NCBI RefSeq assembly: GCF_001949145.1
Contig: NW_019091376.1
Location: forward strand, 1,976,314-2,040,313
Direction: 5' to 3'
Source: Acanthaster planci
Taxonomy: Eukaryota; Echinodermata; Asteroidea; Valvatida; Acanthasteridae
Length of the DNA stretch: 64,000 nt
The notes below the pieces were generated by a model. The model saw only the letters and a list, made by a program, of their open reading frames with translations. It was not told where the DNA came from and did no database searches. The position numbers were made by a program, and so were the translations under genes. Below are positions 1 to 10,686 of this stretch, piece after piece (position 1 is the first letter of the stretch; every line of letters begins with the position of its first letter).

Positions 1-96
1 CATATGGAGGTGGTTGCATTGCATTTTTTGTGATCATGATGTTTTACTGATTCATTTATTTGGTTATTCATTCGCAGCACGCGCGCCTGCAGTACC

Positions 97-126
97 TATA
101 CATGTACATGTACATGTACATGTATA
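97..126. repeat. TACATG microsatellite, 30-bp palindrome
   Basis: Perfect palindrome made of tandem TACATG with TATA at both outer ends. The same word is scattered through the window, mostly to the right of 38 kb. Confidence 0.85.
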
Positions 127-439
127 CCGTACCGTAGTGCCTTGTACCGTGCAGACGTCACGCGTCATGAATACAAAGTGCTACGTCGCTATCCTCGCCC
201 GACGACTGATATATGTGACATGGCAGCATTATCCAAACATTGCCATATTTTAACCCAAATGAGCCATAGATTCACACAATTTTCTACACTTACATAAACT
301 ATTTCAACTCGTTCAGATGTTCTTGAATTGTCATTGAGTACTGATATGTTATGTAAAGATTTTCGAATACATCTTTAAAATAAATAAGCCTCAAAGTGTC
401 GTCGGGACAACGCAACCTTTTAAGTCAACGGGCATGCGT

Positions 440-594
440 ACTCGAAGGGCGCCATCTTGCTTCGCAAAGGCGCCATTGTCTGTGGCCGTTTTGGAGCTAT
501 TTTACTCCGAAATACTCAGCCATCCAGCAGAGTTGAGCCGACTTGTTGTTGGAAATAGTGAAATTCATATCCAGAGATTGCCATAGTATTAAAG
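440..594 (+). promoter_or_regulatory. Likely promoter and non-coding exon 1 of the CTCF-like gene
   Basis: Two YY1-type initiator words, GCGCCATCTTG at 449-459 and GGCGCCATTGTC at 469-480, sit in a CpG-bearing stretch. Such words commonly overlap transcription starts of TATA-less housekeeping promoters. About 115 bases further on, a possible 5' splice site (AAAG|GTATAG, cut after 594) would end a non-coding first exon. That exon would join the acceptor before 2816, whose exon carries the start codon. The donor is weak and no transcript can be seen, so the exact exon is inference. Confidence 0.45.
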
Positions 595-644
595 GTATAG
601 TGTATTTCTGAATAATTTTCACGAAAAGGTGCCGAAGCTGGTTA

Positions 645-893
645 GCGCCCCCAGACGTCGTTGGGATTTTGCCGACCGTAGCTTGTGTGATATATGCAAA
701 TGATCCAAGAGGTTGTCCTTCGTGACGACGAACTCCTCATTTTGCACTGAATTTCTCCCTCGATCGTGGCACGATTTCTCAACAGCTTTCGATGTACAGG
801 TTCTTCAGATATCATTCCTACTATTTACGGTCGGTATAGCAAAATTTTTGCGAACTTTTCGCCGTTGTTTTGTAACCTTGCGCCCCCAAGCGG
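645..893 (-). promoter_or_regulatory. Two CTCF-like sites downstream of the CTCF-like promoter
   Basis: On the minus strand, CCGCTTGGGGGCGC (880-893) matches 12 of 14 positions of the CTCF core consensus CCASYAGRKGGCRS. ACGTCTGGGGGCGC (645-658) matches 10 of 14. The two share TKGGGGGCGC and the same orientation. Matches were counted by eye. Binding, or self-regulation of the gene, is inference. Confidence 0.3.
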
Positions 894-894
894 C

Positions 895-2815
895 TCAAAA
901 AATCTTCAGGGGCTTTATGCAAATGAGAGAGGAAAACGACGCTGTCGAAATTTGGACGATAGGCGGACGGAGAGCGCCACTTTCTTGCGGCCGTTGGCTA
1001 TGGATATGTGTTCTTGCTGGAAATATGCGGCTGTGTTCTTGTCACTATAAAGTGCAGACCATTTATCAACCTCCCTTTTTTTGTGTGTCTGTTGCCCATA
1101 AATCCTTTTTGACAAGCCATATTTTACTACAGTCAGACAGGGTGTGGCCTTTGTTGTGCTTGCCATGCGTTAACAAGATAGTTTATTGGCCATTATATTT
1201 TTCAACTTATACTTTTTGGCTTAGGTCTATTGTAAAATATGTTAGCTTATTACTACATACTTGGCATAAGGATGGATAATTTTAAAGTAATTGTGGTTTG
1301 GACAAACTTGTTGTAAAATAGGGAAAATTAGTGGCATGCCCCAAACTCTATTGGATTTAAGTTTTTATACCCCATTGATAACAATTTAAATTTTAGATTT
1401 ATACGACTATGAAAACCCACTTGTAATCATCGTAATGGAAAGAGTTCTATACTGATTTTCCCGTAAAATAATGTTCATGTAGGCCCAACATCCATCAGAA
1501 AGTGATAATGTCCTACAAAGTAAAATTTAGTTGAGAAAATTCCGAAGCATTTACTGAGAAAACACTGCAAGTGCTGTGTACGGACTCTTGCTGTGGTAAT
1601 TGTCTTACATCATGTTCATCTTCATCCATTTGGTAAAGAGCTCAATACATGTATGTGGACATCGCTTGACACCCTGTACACAAACCCTATGATACATATC
1701 TGAAAAGTCTAAATTTTCTAAGTGAATGCGTTGATATTTTCCCTGCTAATTTTGACCCTGTAGAATGTCATTGCTTTTTAATGGCTGATATACTACTGTA
1801 GGGTAAAGGCAGCTAGTGATGTCGGCGAATATTTAACTCTTTTTACTGCATGGAAATTGGAATTTACTGCCTCAAGAAAACTTTGGATTGGTGGGAAAGA
1901 GGCTAAAGTTGTCGAAACAACTTGGACCATTCACACAAAAAATACAGCAGGCATGAATTCATCATTCAAAATAGGCAGTTTATTTTACAATAAAATGGCT
2001 TAAGAACTTGCCCTGAAATTCCATGCTTGAGTTCATAAAATTTTAGAGTTCTTTTTGACCGTTTTGGGTTTACTTCAGACACACCAAAATGATCAGTGAT
2101 ATGTTTTTAAGTTTGAAATTTTGTACACTGGACTTCACCCTCATAAACTGCCTGACGGGATTTTATTGCAGGACACGTGAACATAAATGTCATGCTTGGA
2201 AACAGTGCGTTAACCCTAACCCTCCTCAATCCTCCAACAGGTGAAGGATTGAGGAGGGTTAGGGTTAATGTCATTCATACATATTCAGATTTTAGAGTTA
2301 CATCTAATTTCTAAAGTAGTACAAAGGATGATTGTCAATTTTGGTGAAACTACGATACACTTTAGAGATTATAATAGCTGACCTGCAATTAGTGTAATAA
2401 TTGATGTTCTTGAGCTCTGTGTTTTGAAAGCTGATTCTGAAAAGCATTTGAGTTTGGTTTTAATCTAGTACACTGAGAAAATGAGTTGAGAAAATGCAAT
2501 GGTTTTTGGCACTCTGTTACATATTTCCTGACCTTACATGTGCAGTAACATGTAAGAAGTAACAAGGTAAATAGTTCTTAACATTGTTCAGCTCGTGACG
2601 AAAGTCCATAAAAATTTTCCAAGTTATTGGGACACTCCTGCACCTTTAATTTTATTAAACCAGACAACGGGACCTCCTTTCAAAATGTATGTTAAGAGAT
2701 TTGTCTCTGGTCATGTATGTTTTAGAAATATTACACTTTCTGTATCATCTTCTTGACTGATTTGACTATAATGCGTGTGTCCTATTTTCTCCTGCTTGTG
2801 TTTTGTTGTCTTCAG
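895..2815 (+). other. Intron 1 of the CTCF-like gene, no coding sequence seen
   Basis: AT-rich sequence without a convincing exon. It holds one hairpin element (2210-2268). It ends in a clear pyrimidine tract and acceptor (TTGTTGTCTTCAG, exon from 2816). The open frames here use TTG or GTG starts and show no domain. Confidence 0.5.
2210..2268. repeat. Perfect 24-bp-arm hairpin, TTAA-ended (copy 1)
   Basis: Arms 2210-2233 and 2245-2268 are exact reverse complements, separated by an 11-base loop (CCAACAGGTGA). The element starts TTAACCCTAACCC and ends GGGTTAGGGTTAA. The TTAA at both ends suggests a very short piggyBac-type MITE (inference). A second copy lies at 4935-4993. Confidence 0.75.
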
Positions 2816-2834
2816 TTGAGGATTTGACCCCGCC

Positions 2835-5800
2835 ATGGACGTCCCTCCTGAGGATGCCACAGCAGAGACTGCTGCCGCAGCAAACAAGGCACCAGGTGTC
2901 AACGGCACTGAGGTTGAAGCCCCTGCCGCTGTTGTGGCAGAGTTCGGCGATGGTGCAGCTACTAGCAGCAACTCTGCCGCGGCTGACAGCATTGCTGCAG
3001 CTGCATCCATTAATGTGTTGGAGACCTATTTGCAGAATTTCAACCAGGAACTTTCGTCATCAACGACTGCAGGTGCCTCTGCTCCTTCAGGGGATGCCCC
3101 AAAACAGGACCAACTAGAACAGGTATTCTCAACTGCTTGTTACAAAACACATTATTGGGGGGTGCAAATATGTTTGAGTTGTTAAATTTAAAACCCTCAA
3201 ATTAGTTTGGCTCTGTGTGCTTAAATTTTCTTGATACATGTCTACATGATAATTTTGATGGCCGGAATATACCTTAAATAAAATTATTGAAGTCATAAGT
3301 TTTAATGGTAAGTAGATGTTTGTACAGTGACTCAGAGAGCTCCTTTATTTTTGTGGCATAAAAATTAAAAGGACTTTATTCTGTGGCATTAACCTGCCCT
3401 ATATTTGTCAACAAAATCAACTTACAGGTTGCGGCAGTTGCCGTCACCCTGTCAGAACTACCAGAGCAGGTTGTGCTACAGCAACAGCAGCAACAACAGC
3501 TTGAAGTGACACAGCCAGCAGGTGAAGCCTCCGTACCCAAGGGGCCTGCTCCTGAGGCTGTGCAGGGCCAAGAGGGTTTTGTAGCTGCTGCTGCCGTAGA
3601 ACCGCAGGACATTGTCATTGCTCAGCCGTCGCAGGTTAGTATAGGACCTTGATGACCTTGTTAGGAACTGTTATACAGGGATGTGAAAGCTCCGCTGTTT
3701 GGTGGATTTCTGCTTTTTTGTTTAATATGCCAAATTTCATTTTCCACGTTTTTTGTCATCGACGGGCCAGATTTTCCTTGTAATTCTTTTGTGCGCAAGT
3801 GCTAATTTTTCATTGTCTTCTTTTTCTAATTGTACCAACGTGATGTGACGGCCAGGTCAAACTTGCCTTTCCTCTTTCCAACACCAAATTGTACTGGAGC
3901 ACTGTAGTGCACGTGACAGAATCTACTGTAAAACACTGTACATGGCGTGTGCACAGTGTATTCAAATTTGTGTATGCAGAGCGAGCCTTGTGTGTAAACA
4001 GCATCCTCAGACCATCTGGTCATTGTGCTGTGATTGGCTGCCAATGAAATATCAATATTCATGTAAATATATGTGTCAGTGAGAGTCATTGAAGCCGTTC
4101 CTGTGTGAGCGGAAGAGTGACTAACAAGCTCCACTGTAAATCGTGGTAGCACACATTTCATTGAAAATTTGCAGCTTGAAATAAGGTTAGTAAATTTTCG
4201 CTTTCGCTGATAGAGGGCTTCTTGTGTCATGCATTATTGTGCGGTTTTGCATTGTTTTGTATGGACTTTCAAACAATTTTTGAAAACGTGGTTAAATCAG
4301 GCGGGAAAAGGGCCAACTTACTCTACAAACCTTGATATTACAATTTTGTTATACCTGTTACTGGCTCGTTTTAGCCTTCAGGAATATCTGCCAAATTTGA
4401 AGAAAAAGTGAAATATGCATAGCCTAAGTTTCAAGAAAAAAATGGCCAATGGTTGCACCAGGAGGCTGTCAAATGCACCACAGAGCATCTGCTTTTCAAA
4501 ATGTTCACTTGGTCACTTAGGTGGACCCCAGACCCCACGTATGTGCTTCGGTTTCAGCTATTTTAATCTATTTTTTATATTCCACTTACACCCCTGGTTA
4601 TACTGACTGCCTTAGAGTCTTCAATATTCACTTGAAACTGTTGGAGGATTTTAAAGTATTTGGGATGTCAGAGCCCAGCTTCCCACCTCTACAGCGGATT
4701 TGATCCCTTGAACTTTGGCTAGCTATTTTTATTTATTTGATTACAAATATGGCATGGCATACTAAAAAAGTGTGTTAGTTTTTTCATTTTTTCCCCTAAA
4801 ATTGCATTTTTTGGAGTTGGCATATTATTTTTCCTGCATATTAGATTTAGATAGGGAGATTTTCATAACAATTCCTCGATAATTGTGTTGAAGGGAGAAA
4901 CTACCAGTGTCAGTCCCACAGGCTGATATAAACATTAACCCTAACACTCCTCAGTCCTCCAACAGGTGAAGGATTGAGGAGGGTTAGGGTTAAACATCGT
5001 AACTCATGAGGAAAATGCCCCTTCAGGATTGTCTGGGAGAATCAGTTCTGATGTTCATGTGGTAGAGCTCAGTTCCAGGACCATTGTGCTTCATTGTAGG
5101 CACTTCCCAACTTACATGTCATCGCTGAAGTTCGTTGATCTAGAACATGTTTGATAGACATGTCACTGTCATCTTGAAAGAGCCCTTTTGCATGGTTTAT
5201 CCCTTTTTAAGAACTGTAACTTTGTTTTATATCAAGAAAGGTACAGACAAAAGGATTTTTTTCTATCTCTTATTTAGATTTCAGGAGAGGAGCCCACGCC
5301 AGTCGGTGTTAGCCAGGATCCAGAGGCAGCAGTGGCCCAGCAGTTAGTAGAGGTTGTCAAGCAACATGGTTAGTAGTAACTGCTCCAGCGAAAGCCACCA
5401 AAAACAACATTTTGTTGATTTGAAATTCAGATTTCCTTTGGGTATGCCACAACTTGCTCTTGTTGAGCCACATGCAAAAATAACGTGATATGTTTTGAAG
5501 TAGCTTGTGTTATTTCATTTGAAGTGATCACTGTTACAGTTACTATGATAAACATCGTTTGCAGACTGATTATTTTCTTGCTTCCTGTTTTTCCAAAAGG
5601 TGGAGAGGAGGCTCCTCAGGGCCAGATGGAGGCAACCTCAGGGGAGGATGCAGCAGCCATGGATATCACCCAGACATTGCAGCTGCTAGCCAATGCGTCG
5701 GCTAACATTGCCACACAGCCGGTAATGCCTTCCTGCCTTGTGGCTGCACTCTCAATTTTGTGGTGACATGTGTGCCTTCCTTAAGCTCAAGTGATGGTTG

Positions 5801-8800
5801 TCCAAGAAGTTGCCAGAGACCTTTCAGTGTGAAAGGCTGATTTATACTTGGCTCAGACATGGCAAAGGGTTAGAGGTCCGATATCCAACTTCTGCAGATT
5901 TGCATTGCAGAACATTTGCCCTTATGTCACGGACTGACATCTGTGATCTCTTCGCACTCTAATGCAAACTGGACTTGAGTGAACCTGGTGTTTTTTCTTC
6001 CCTGTCAGGTTGCCAGCCAAGATGCAGGTAACCAGCAGAGCCAGCCAGTAGTCACAGTGGCAGATGCAGCAGACACCATGGGCCAGGCCTTCATCCAAGG
6101 CATAGAGGGGGCAGGGCTAGCTGAACAGCAGAACATCACCATACAAGGTGAGAGCAACTGACGTACGTTAACCCTTCCCTTTGACACGTCTTGGTTATTT
6201 TGGCCACAGTGAATCTCTTGTTATTTTCTCCCACCAATGGCCCCAGTCCAATTTTTGCCTGGGGTATTATACTAAGTCCGTTCCTTATGCTTCCCTCCTC
6301 TCCTTGAATCTCTTTGTTTAGCCAGAGTTGATTTCCATTCGTCTTCACTCTTCAATGTTTTCAAGTCCCCTTCCTGATGGCCGCACTTGCGAGGTCTGCC
6401 GTATCAGCGGGGCCCTACGCAGAATCACACATGTGTTCTGTCCACGAATGACTTTACTGTTTTGAAATACAGAACTGGCTCATTCTGTGAGGTTTTATTT
6501 CTGTCATCAATATGACGCACAATTTCGACCAAACATGAAGAAGATGTACATAAAAAAAGGGAAAGTGAATGAAGAGCTTCCCTTCTTGTTTACTTTTGCG
6601 TGGTAATTTGTCAACTGATTTCTTTGTGTTGTACTTATACAGTTGAAGAAACTTTTAGCCGCAGACTTTACGTCAAGTATTTTTGTGCTGAATTTCAGTG
6701 TTTCTGTTCTTCTTGTTTTCTTTTTTTAAACACGTGCCCTATCTGTCCAATTTGATTGAAACTGTCTGAAATAGAAATGGTATCATAGTGTTACCTCCCG
6801 TTTATTTTATACTTACAGGCATTGAGAGTCTTCAGAACATGGAGGGAGAGCAGATGGTGATGGTGCAACATGTTGACCAGCACGGCAATATGGTCCAACA
6901 ACAGCAACAGGTAAACAACTTTTTGTCAATAAATCACAGGATTATGGCAAGAATAATTAAAAAAAAAATTTTCACATAATGGATATAATATTTGAAATAC
7001 GTTTTTCCAACAATCATTTAGCAGAGCCAGTGTTGGCGAATGATACAAAATTCCATTTTTTTGCAAATGACAGCACCCCAAGCACAACAAGTTTGTAGCG
7101 TGAGTGGGCCTAATACCATTATTTAGTTGCCTTCAGGTATTGGGCAATTTCATTTGGCAGTCCCGTTTTTGTGGGTTTTTTGCGAATGATGTGCACAAGT
7201 CATTACCTTGAGGAAACAAACGACCTTAAAGTGACTCGACCAATTTCATAAGATGCATTTTTTGTCAAGAGGATCTATATTTCTCAGTGTGATGCACTGT
7301 TATTTCGGCACAGGTTTTAATGGTGGCCATGCAAAATGATGGAAACACTGGAACACCTATGAGTGTCGTCGGCAACAGCATTGTGTATGAAAACAGCCAA
7401 GGCCAACAGTTCATCCCTGTCTCTCAAGATGGATCCCAGATTTCCTTTGCACAGGTGAGGGAATGGTCTGGTGTTTAACTTTGCTTTTTGAAGGACCTTG
7501 TCGCTCCTGTACATGTTTTAGGTTACTATAACAGTCTCATCTCTGTATCATCCCCTGTGTGATACATTACAGAATGCATGAACCACTTGCTGCCGGGTGG
7601 TTTGAAAAATGCAGTGCACATAATAAGGTCTTTTCCAAGATGTTCAGTTTTCAAAATTCTTCAAAAATTCATCATTTCAATTAATGGACATTTACACCCA
7701 CAAGAATTACTGTCTGGTGGCCACTCTAATCTGACAGACAAATCTATTGACACCCGAGTATTTCAGCCAGGCCTGCAGCCTTGTAAAAAGAACCCAGATT
7801 GTGCGGTGTGATATAACTTTCTTTTGTTCACGAACCTGGCACAGTGCGCTGCTGACCTCTTTTCAATATGGGCCAGATTAGCATGCAGTGGTGCTGTGTA
7901 GCTCATTGCTGTGGTGGTGGAGTGCTTTTGTCCCCGGTGGTAATCCGCTTGCTCTAAATGCCCCAAACCTGGTATACTGTTCCAAAACAAGGCTGGATTA
8001 TCTCCACTATTGAGAGTAAAAAATGTTGGTAATGCCCAGCAGCCTGGTCTTTTGTTCCGAGTACGGTCTTTTGTTACAAGGCCCAGTTCCCTTTGTCCCA
8101 TTTTGGGTTCCCTGGCTCCGTGTATAAAGCCAATGTGCTCGAAAATGGATCCCTCGGCAGCAAGTGGTTAACAGAAGTTCAGGTATGATTAGAGAAATGG
8201 TTATATCTCACTTGTAAGATGTATTGGCACCCTTTAGATACATTTGAGGCTCGTTCATACTTAAGGTGCAAGTGAAGCGGATTTGACCTTTTGAAGAATT
8301 TACTGCGATTCGTGCTTGAGTGAAACATGTTCAACTTATGCAAATTGACAGCATGAATAATTGATCTGACATCATGATTTCACATTGGCGTTTGCTTTCA
8401 CTCCAAATACAGGCCTTAAGATACATTGTTGCTTTTGTTGAGATTTACTTACTGGCTAAAAACTGCATCCCTACCTATTTTCCACAGCCTGTTTCTTCAG
8501 AGGGTACCAGCAACAGCACCCAGGTGTACACCATTGTTCAGGGAGACGGTGCAGAACAGACTGGAACCGAGACCTCTCAGGGTGGCACAGTGATTACACA
8601 GGAAGAAGTCACACAGAGCAGCACTGAGGTTGTTGCCGAGGAAGGCCCAGAGGTTACGACTCGAGAGCCCACCCAGGAGGAGCTGGAAGAGCAGGCTGTG
8701 GCCAATGCTGCTGCCATCCAGGAGGGTGCCGTGCCCCCCTCCTACCAGAGCAAGGAGAAGGTCCTGACCATCCGCAGGTCCCCACGTAAGCGGCCAACAG

Positions 8801-10686
8801 TAGACGTAGAGGGAGTGGAAGCTGAGTCAGTTGTGGTAGGAGAGGGTCACGAGGAGGTGGTTGTTCCTATGAACACCCAGATCGTGATAGTGCGAGAAGT
8901 GGTTGAAGGGGAAGATGGCCAGAGAACCATCCAGGACCACTCCGTCTATGACTTCTACGCAGGGGAAAATGATGATGAGCCGGTCACCAAACCCAGCCTG
9001 GACGACAAGGACTCCCCGAAAAAGCGCAAGAAGTACATGGTCCCCAAATTCGATGACGGCCGCCTTATTGATCAAGTTCTTGGACGGGCCAAGAAGACTT
9101 CTGCCAGTCCTAGGGAGCCCAAAGTCCACGAGTGCAACAAGTGTGGCCGTATCTTCCGCACCTCAACGCTCCTGCGGAATCACCTCAACACACACAGCGG
9201 TACCAAGCCCTACAAATGTGAGCTGTGTGAGAAGGCCTTTGGAACGTCTGGTGAGCTGGGGCGGCACATGAAATACATGCATACCCACGAGAAGCCACAC
9301 AAGTGCCCTCTCTGTGATTATTACAGCGTTGAAGCAAGCAAGATCAAACGTCACATGAGGTCCCACACTGGAGAGAAGCCGTACAAGTGTACGCTGTGCG
9401 ACTATGCCAGCACAGACAACTACAAGCTGAAACGTCACATGCGGGTCCACACTGGCGAGAAACCTTTCCAGTGTGGCGAGTGTGAGCACAGCTTCTCTCA
9501 GAAGAGCAGCCTGAAGGAGCACCTGTGGAAGCACGCTGGTTCCCGCCCCGCCCACAAGTGTGAGTACTGCGACACCACCTTTGGCCGACATGCAGATATG
9601 AAGACCCACATCCGCAAAATGCACACACAGGGCCAGCCACTCATCTGCAAGATCTGTGAGAATGGCTTCACCGACCGCTTCAGTTTCATGCAGCACCAGA
9701 AGACGCACAAGGGGGAGAAAATCTACCAGTGTCTGGAGTGTGACTACTCCGCCCCTCAAAAGCGCCACCTTGTCGTTCACATGAGGGTCCACACCGGCGA
9801 ACGCCCATTCCAGTGCAGCGACTGCCAAGAGACTTTCAAACACAAGCAGACCCTGGTGAATCATTTGCAAAAGAAGCACAACATCCAACCCGACCAAGAT
9901 GAATCTCAAGGTGGCCTGAAGCGCAAGCGGCGAGATTCCTCAGAGGCGGGCTCCCCGACTAAGAAAATGACCCGTCGCCAGAGAATGGCAATGCCGGAGC
10001 AGCAGCAGCACCACATTGTGGACGAGCACGGCAACACCCTGCAGCTGTCCCAAGAGGATGCCGAAGCCATCCAGGCTGCCATGCAGCAAGGCACAGCAGA
10101 CGGCACGCTACAGATCATTCAAGGGGAGGAGGGCGGTCCCGTCACTGTCCTGACCGTGGCACAGAATCCAGACGGCTCTGTGTCCAACTTGGAGCAGAAT
10201 CTCCAAATAGTCAATGGATCCTTAGCCACTGTCCAACAGCAGGACCAGCCTGAGCCTGAGGCAAGTGTGGCAGGAGACCTTCTACCGGGGCAGGTTATAA
10301 TGCAGGTACAAGGTGAGGACCAGCCTACCACCTCCCAGGAAGCTGATGGAACAAGCCAACAAGAAGCAGAGGAAGGAACAGAGAACCAAGCCGAGATGAC
10401 CCCTGTTGAGACGAAGCTTGAGAAGACGGAGCAGGTGGCAGAAAAGGCTGGCGATTCCGAGCAAGGCACAACATCCGATGATAGCCTACCCACCATGGTC
10501 CCCCCACAGACGAAAGTTGAGGGTCAGAAGACTCAAGCTGAAGTTCAGAGTGAACCCAACGTCATCACCCAAACAGAGTCCATCCTTGTCCCAGCCAACC
10601 AGCCTATAAGCCAGACCCAGGAGGAAGAGGATGACGAGGAAGCTGCTGACGATGGAACCATCTACCTCTTCGTTGAAGAACAGTGA
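2835..10686 (+). CDS. CTCF: CTCF-family zinc-finger protein (nine fingers, CTCF ZF2-10)
   Basis: Coding exons: 2835-3122, 3428-3634, 5278-5368, 5600-5721, 6009-6147, 6819-6910, 7314-7454, 8488-10686. All introns are GT-AG and the phases agree, giving about 1092 residues. The start is the ATG in CGCCATGG, 19 bases into its exon. Residues 1-360 are Ala/Gln/Glu-rich and lack a recognised domain; exon 3 has a seven-Gln run. A YDF motif (residues 514-516, context HSVYDF) matches the CTCF motif that contacts cohesin SA2-SCC1. Nine C2H2 fingers follow (residues about 575-824). The first three have recognition helices almost identical to CTCF fingers 2-4 (RTSTLLRNH, TSGELGRH, VEASKIKRH); fingers 5-7 are altered. 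No finger corresponds to CTCF ZF1 or ZF11. Basic stretches flank the fingers (KKRKK; KRKRR) and the tail is acidic. The expected role is sequence-specific DNA binding in the nucleus, perhaps with insulator or loop-anchor function. It may be the CTCF orthologue or a diverged paralogue; the window cannot tell. Confidence 0.87.
4935..4993. repeat. TTAA-ended hairpin (copy 2)
   Basis: Same element as 2210-2268, with the same 11-base loop and right arm. The left arm (4935-4958) carries two mismatches to the right arm (4970-4993). It lies in intron 3 of the CTCF-like gene, the intron between the second and third coding exons. Confidence 0.72.
7579..8171. mobile_element. TTAA-type MITE, family A copy 1
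   Basis: Ends are AACCACTTGCTGCCG (left, TTAA decayed to TGAA) and its reverse complement CGGCAGCAAGTGGTTAA (right, ending at 8171). The interior has no transposase and is homologous to 37900-38290 and 61084-61943. Shared words include ACTCTAATCTGAC and TTTTGTCCCCGGTGGTAATC. The TTAA target and TIR layout fit piggyBac-type non-autonomous elements (inference). It lies in the last intron of the CTCF-like gene. Confidence 0.72.
8488..10686 (+). CDS. CTCF: Final coding exon carrying YDF motif, all nine fingers and tail
   Basis: A single 2199-bp exon after the acceptor CTATTTTCCACAG encodes 732 residues. Vertebrate CTCF instead splits its fingers over several exons. Finger by finger (CTCF number): 9130-9195 (2), about 9217-9285 (3), 9301-9366 (4), 9385-9450 (5), 9469-9534 (6), 9556-9624 (7), 9646-9711 (8), 9730-9795 (9), 9814-9879 (10); edges are approximate. 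Linkers are mostly TGEKP-like. Downstream, DEHGNTLQL and DAEAI (about 10021-10080) recur in the neighbouring six-finger gene. The reading frame is open for 114 bases upstream of the acceptor, but this is intron. Confidence 0.9.
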   Translation, partial: PVSSEGTSNSTQVYTIVQGDGAEQTGTETSQGGTVITQEEVTQSSTEVVAEEGPEVTTREPTQEELEEQAVANAAAIQEGAVPPSYQSKEKVLTIRRSPRKRPTVDVEGVEAESVVVGEGHEEVVVPMNTQIVIVREVVEGEDGQRTIQDHSVYDFYAGENDDEPVTKPSLDDKDSPKKRKKYMVPKFDDGRLIDQVLGRAKKTSASPREPKVHECNKCGRIFRTSTLLRNHLNTHSGTKPYKCELCEKAFGTSGELGRHMKYMHTHEKPHKCPLCDYYSVEASKIKRHMRSHTGEKPYKCTLCDYASTDNYKLKRHMRVHTGEKPFQCGECEHSFSQKSSLKEHLWKHAGSRPAHKCEYCDTTFGRHADMKTHIRKMHTQGQPLICKICENGFTDRFSFMQHQKTHKGEKIYQCLECDYSAPQKRHLVVHMRVHTGERPFQCSDCQETFKHKQTLVNHLQKKHNIQPDQDESQGGLKRKRRDSSEAGSPTKKMTRRQRMAMPEQQQHHIVDEHGNTLQLSQEDAEAIQAAMQQGTADGTLQIIQGEEGGPVTVLTVAQNPDGSVSNLEQNLQIVNGSLATVQQQDQPEPEASVAGDLLPGQVIMQVQGEDQPTTSQEADGTSQQEAEEGTENQAEMTPVETKLEKTEQVAEKAGDSEQGTTSDDSLPTMVPPQTKVEGQKTQAEVQSEPNVITQTESILVPANQPISQTQEEEDDEEAADDGTIYLFVEEQ

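Noticed and set aside
713-1279. 188-codon open frame just after the promoter words
   Set aside because: It starts at TTG and has no domain. It lies in a region better explained as promoter and first intron.
2210-2268. Telomeric repeat (CCCTAACCC/GGGTTAGGG)
   Set aside because: Only one and a half units per arm, within a defined hairpin element, so not an interstitial telomere array.
8374-8487. N-terminal extension of the zinc-finger ORF (38 codons)
   Set aside because: It lies before a strong acceptor (TTTTCCACAG). Upstream exons join in phase at 8488, and the extension begins in intron-like sequence.
9163-9909. 248-codon open frame on the minus strand opposite the zinc-finger exon
   Set aside because: It is a codon-bias shadow of the finger repeats, with a repetitive, hydrophobic translation and no domain.
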